Shown here: piece after piece, positions 5,079 through 5,813 of the stretch
How the letters are laid out: each line of letters starts with the position of its first letter
How positions within the stretch are numbered: the first letter of the stretch is position 1
Assembly (NCBI GenBank): GCA_022791735.1
Contig: JAAVZQ010000053.1
Coordinates: 1-5,813, forward strand
Origin: Clostridia bacterium
GTDB lineage: Bacteria > Bacillota > Clostridia > TANB77 > CAG-508
Length of the DNA: 5,813 nt
Direction: 5' to 3'
Translations under genes and position numbers: made by a program
The notes under the pieces: generated by a model
Told to the model about the DNA's origin: nothing
Database searches by the model: none
The model's input: the letters and a program-made list of their open reading frames with translations, nothing else

Positions 5079-5813
5079 TTGATGAATAGCACGTTAAACT
5101 TTTTATTAAAAGATTATGAACAAAAGAAATATGCCTGTGATTTAAAATTTGAGAAGGATAAGAAAAGTTTTTATGCTTCTCATCCTGAATTAAATGAGAT
5201 AAAATTAAAACTTGCAAAGCTTTCATTTGATATGTCAAAAGCAGTTATGTCTGGAAATACAGATTTAGCAAACAAATTAAAGTCTGAAGTAACTAGTTTG
5301 ACTAAGGAAAAAGACGAATTGCTAAAAAATATCAAAATTCCTGAGCGGAGCTCTTAATCCTCAATATGAATGTACTATTTGTAATGATACTGGTTTTGTT
5401 ACAAATTCGTTCGGTAAAAGTGTACTTTGCAATTGTATAAAGCAAAAAATATTTGATATTGATTTTAATAAATCAAATATTGGCAACTTAAACAAAGAAA
5501 ATTTTAATACTTTTGACTTATCTTTATATTCTGATGAAATAAATGAAGCTAAATATAATGCAAAAATATCACCAAAGCAAAATATTTTAAACATAAAAGA
5601 TATTGCTTTAAACTTCGTCCAAAATTTCGATAATCCTGATGAGAAAAATCTTCTTTTTACTGGTAACACTGGACTTGGAAAAACATTTCTTTCTAATTGT
5701 ATTGCAAAAGAAGTATTATCACTTGGTAAAACTGTACTTTATCAGTCCGCACCAATAATGCTTGACAATATTGTAGATTATAGGTTTGGTAAATCTGACT
5801 TTGTAGAACTTTA
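5079..5813 (+). CDS. dnaC: DnaC/DnaI-type helicase loader ATPase, interrupted by a +1 frameshift at CGG, 3' end beyond window
   Basis: This AAA+ protein hands the replicative helicase to the origin or fork. Residues 1-89 form a charged helical N-terminal region, the helicase-binding part in the family, ending KIPE. The frame then closes with CGG AGC TCT TAA (stop 5355-5357). Skipping C5346 gives GGA GCT CTT and continues as EGALNPQYECTIC. From there come a zinc-type cluster (C98, C101, then C117 and C119, with NDTGFV as in DnaC/DnaI proteins), a linker, and Walker A GNTGLGKT (195-202, fused numbering), followed by VLYQSAP. Walker B and the rest lie outside. The TTG at 5079 is the better start, with GAAAGGAAAG about 11 bases before it; the ATG at 5082 is the alternative. 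It follows the DnaD-like gene by 23 bases, the same operon. Alone, the upstream frame would give 92 residues without the ATPase. Confidence 0.85.
5343..5349 (+). other. Putative +1 recoding site GAG-C-GGA in the helicase loader gene
   Basis: The upstream frame reads CCT GAG CGG AGC TCT TAA. Dropping one C gives CCT GAG GGA GCT CTT AAT CCT, i.e. PEGALNP, which leads directly into the conserved cysteine motif. The shift point is again CGG, the shift is again +1, and the restored residue is again Gly. The P-site codon (GAG) differs from the one in the coupling ATPase (CTT), so slippage of one particular P-site tRNA does not explain both. Confidence 0.65.

Noticed and set aside
5361..5669. Minus-strand 102-codon frame opposite the helicase loader
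   Set aside because: It lies antisense to the cysteine cluster and Walker A region, which are clearly coding on the plus strand once the frame shift is allowed.

Overview
The window comes from a low-GC Gram-positive bacterium, most likely Firmicutes (Clostridia or a related AT-rich lineage). The evidence is the AT-rich sequence, strong AAGGAGG-type ribosome sites, TTG starts, and DnaD-type and zinc-finger DnaC/DnaI-type helicase-loading proteins. The species cannot be named from the sequence.

Layout. Positions 1-203 (minus strand) hold a tRNA-Lys(UUU) / tRNA-Glu(UUC) pair behind a near-consensus promoter; the Glu gene runs off the left edge. Positions 242-427 (minus) encode a small DUF1858-type redox-disulfide protein. 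From about 496 the plus strand carries an operon-like run: a tiny membrane peptide, a VirD4/TraG-type coupling ATPase, a VirB2/TrbC-like small membrane protein, a VirB6/TrbL-like polytopic protein and a PrgI/VirB3-like protein. These are parts of a type IV secretion (conjugation) apparatus, but the VirB4 ATPase usually expected after PrgI is not there. A new extended -10 promoter (4004-4032) instead drives a DnaD-like primosome protein with two C-terminal DnaD modules, followed by a DnaC/DnaI-like helicase loader that runs off the right edge.

The main discovery candidate is a link between the codon CGG and +1 frameshifting. Two unrelated genes, the coupling ATPase and the helicase loader, are each interrupted by a one-base frame change. 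In both, the change falls exactly on an in-frame CGG: skipping the C and reading the next triplet as Gly (GGU, GGA) restores the full family sequence. My scan found only one other in-frame CGG in the window, five codons before the stop of the VirB6-like gene. There a skip would also give Gly (GGC) and a stop two codon-lengths later on the sequence. All other CGG trinucleotides inside genes are out of frame. This suggests that in this organism CGG is not read as ordinary Arg but triggers a +1 shift, or that CGGN is read as a four-base Gly codon. Mutation or sequencing error remains possible. The helicase loader is normally essential, which argues that at least that site is decoded or is an artefact, not a tolerated knockout.
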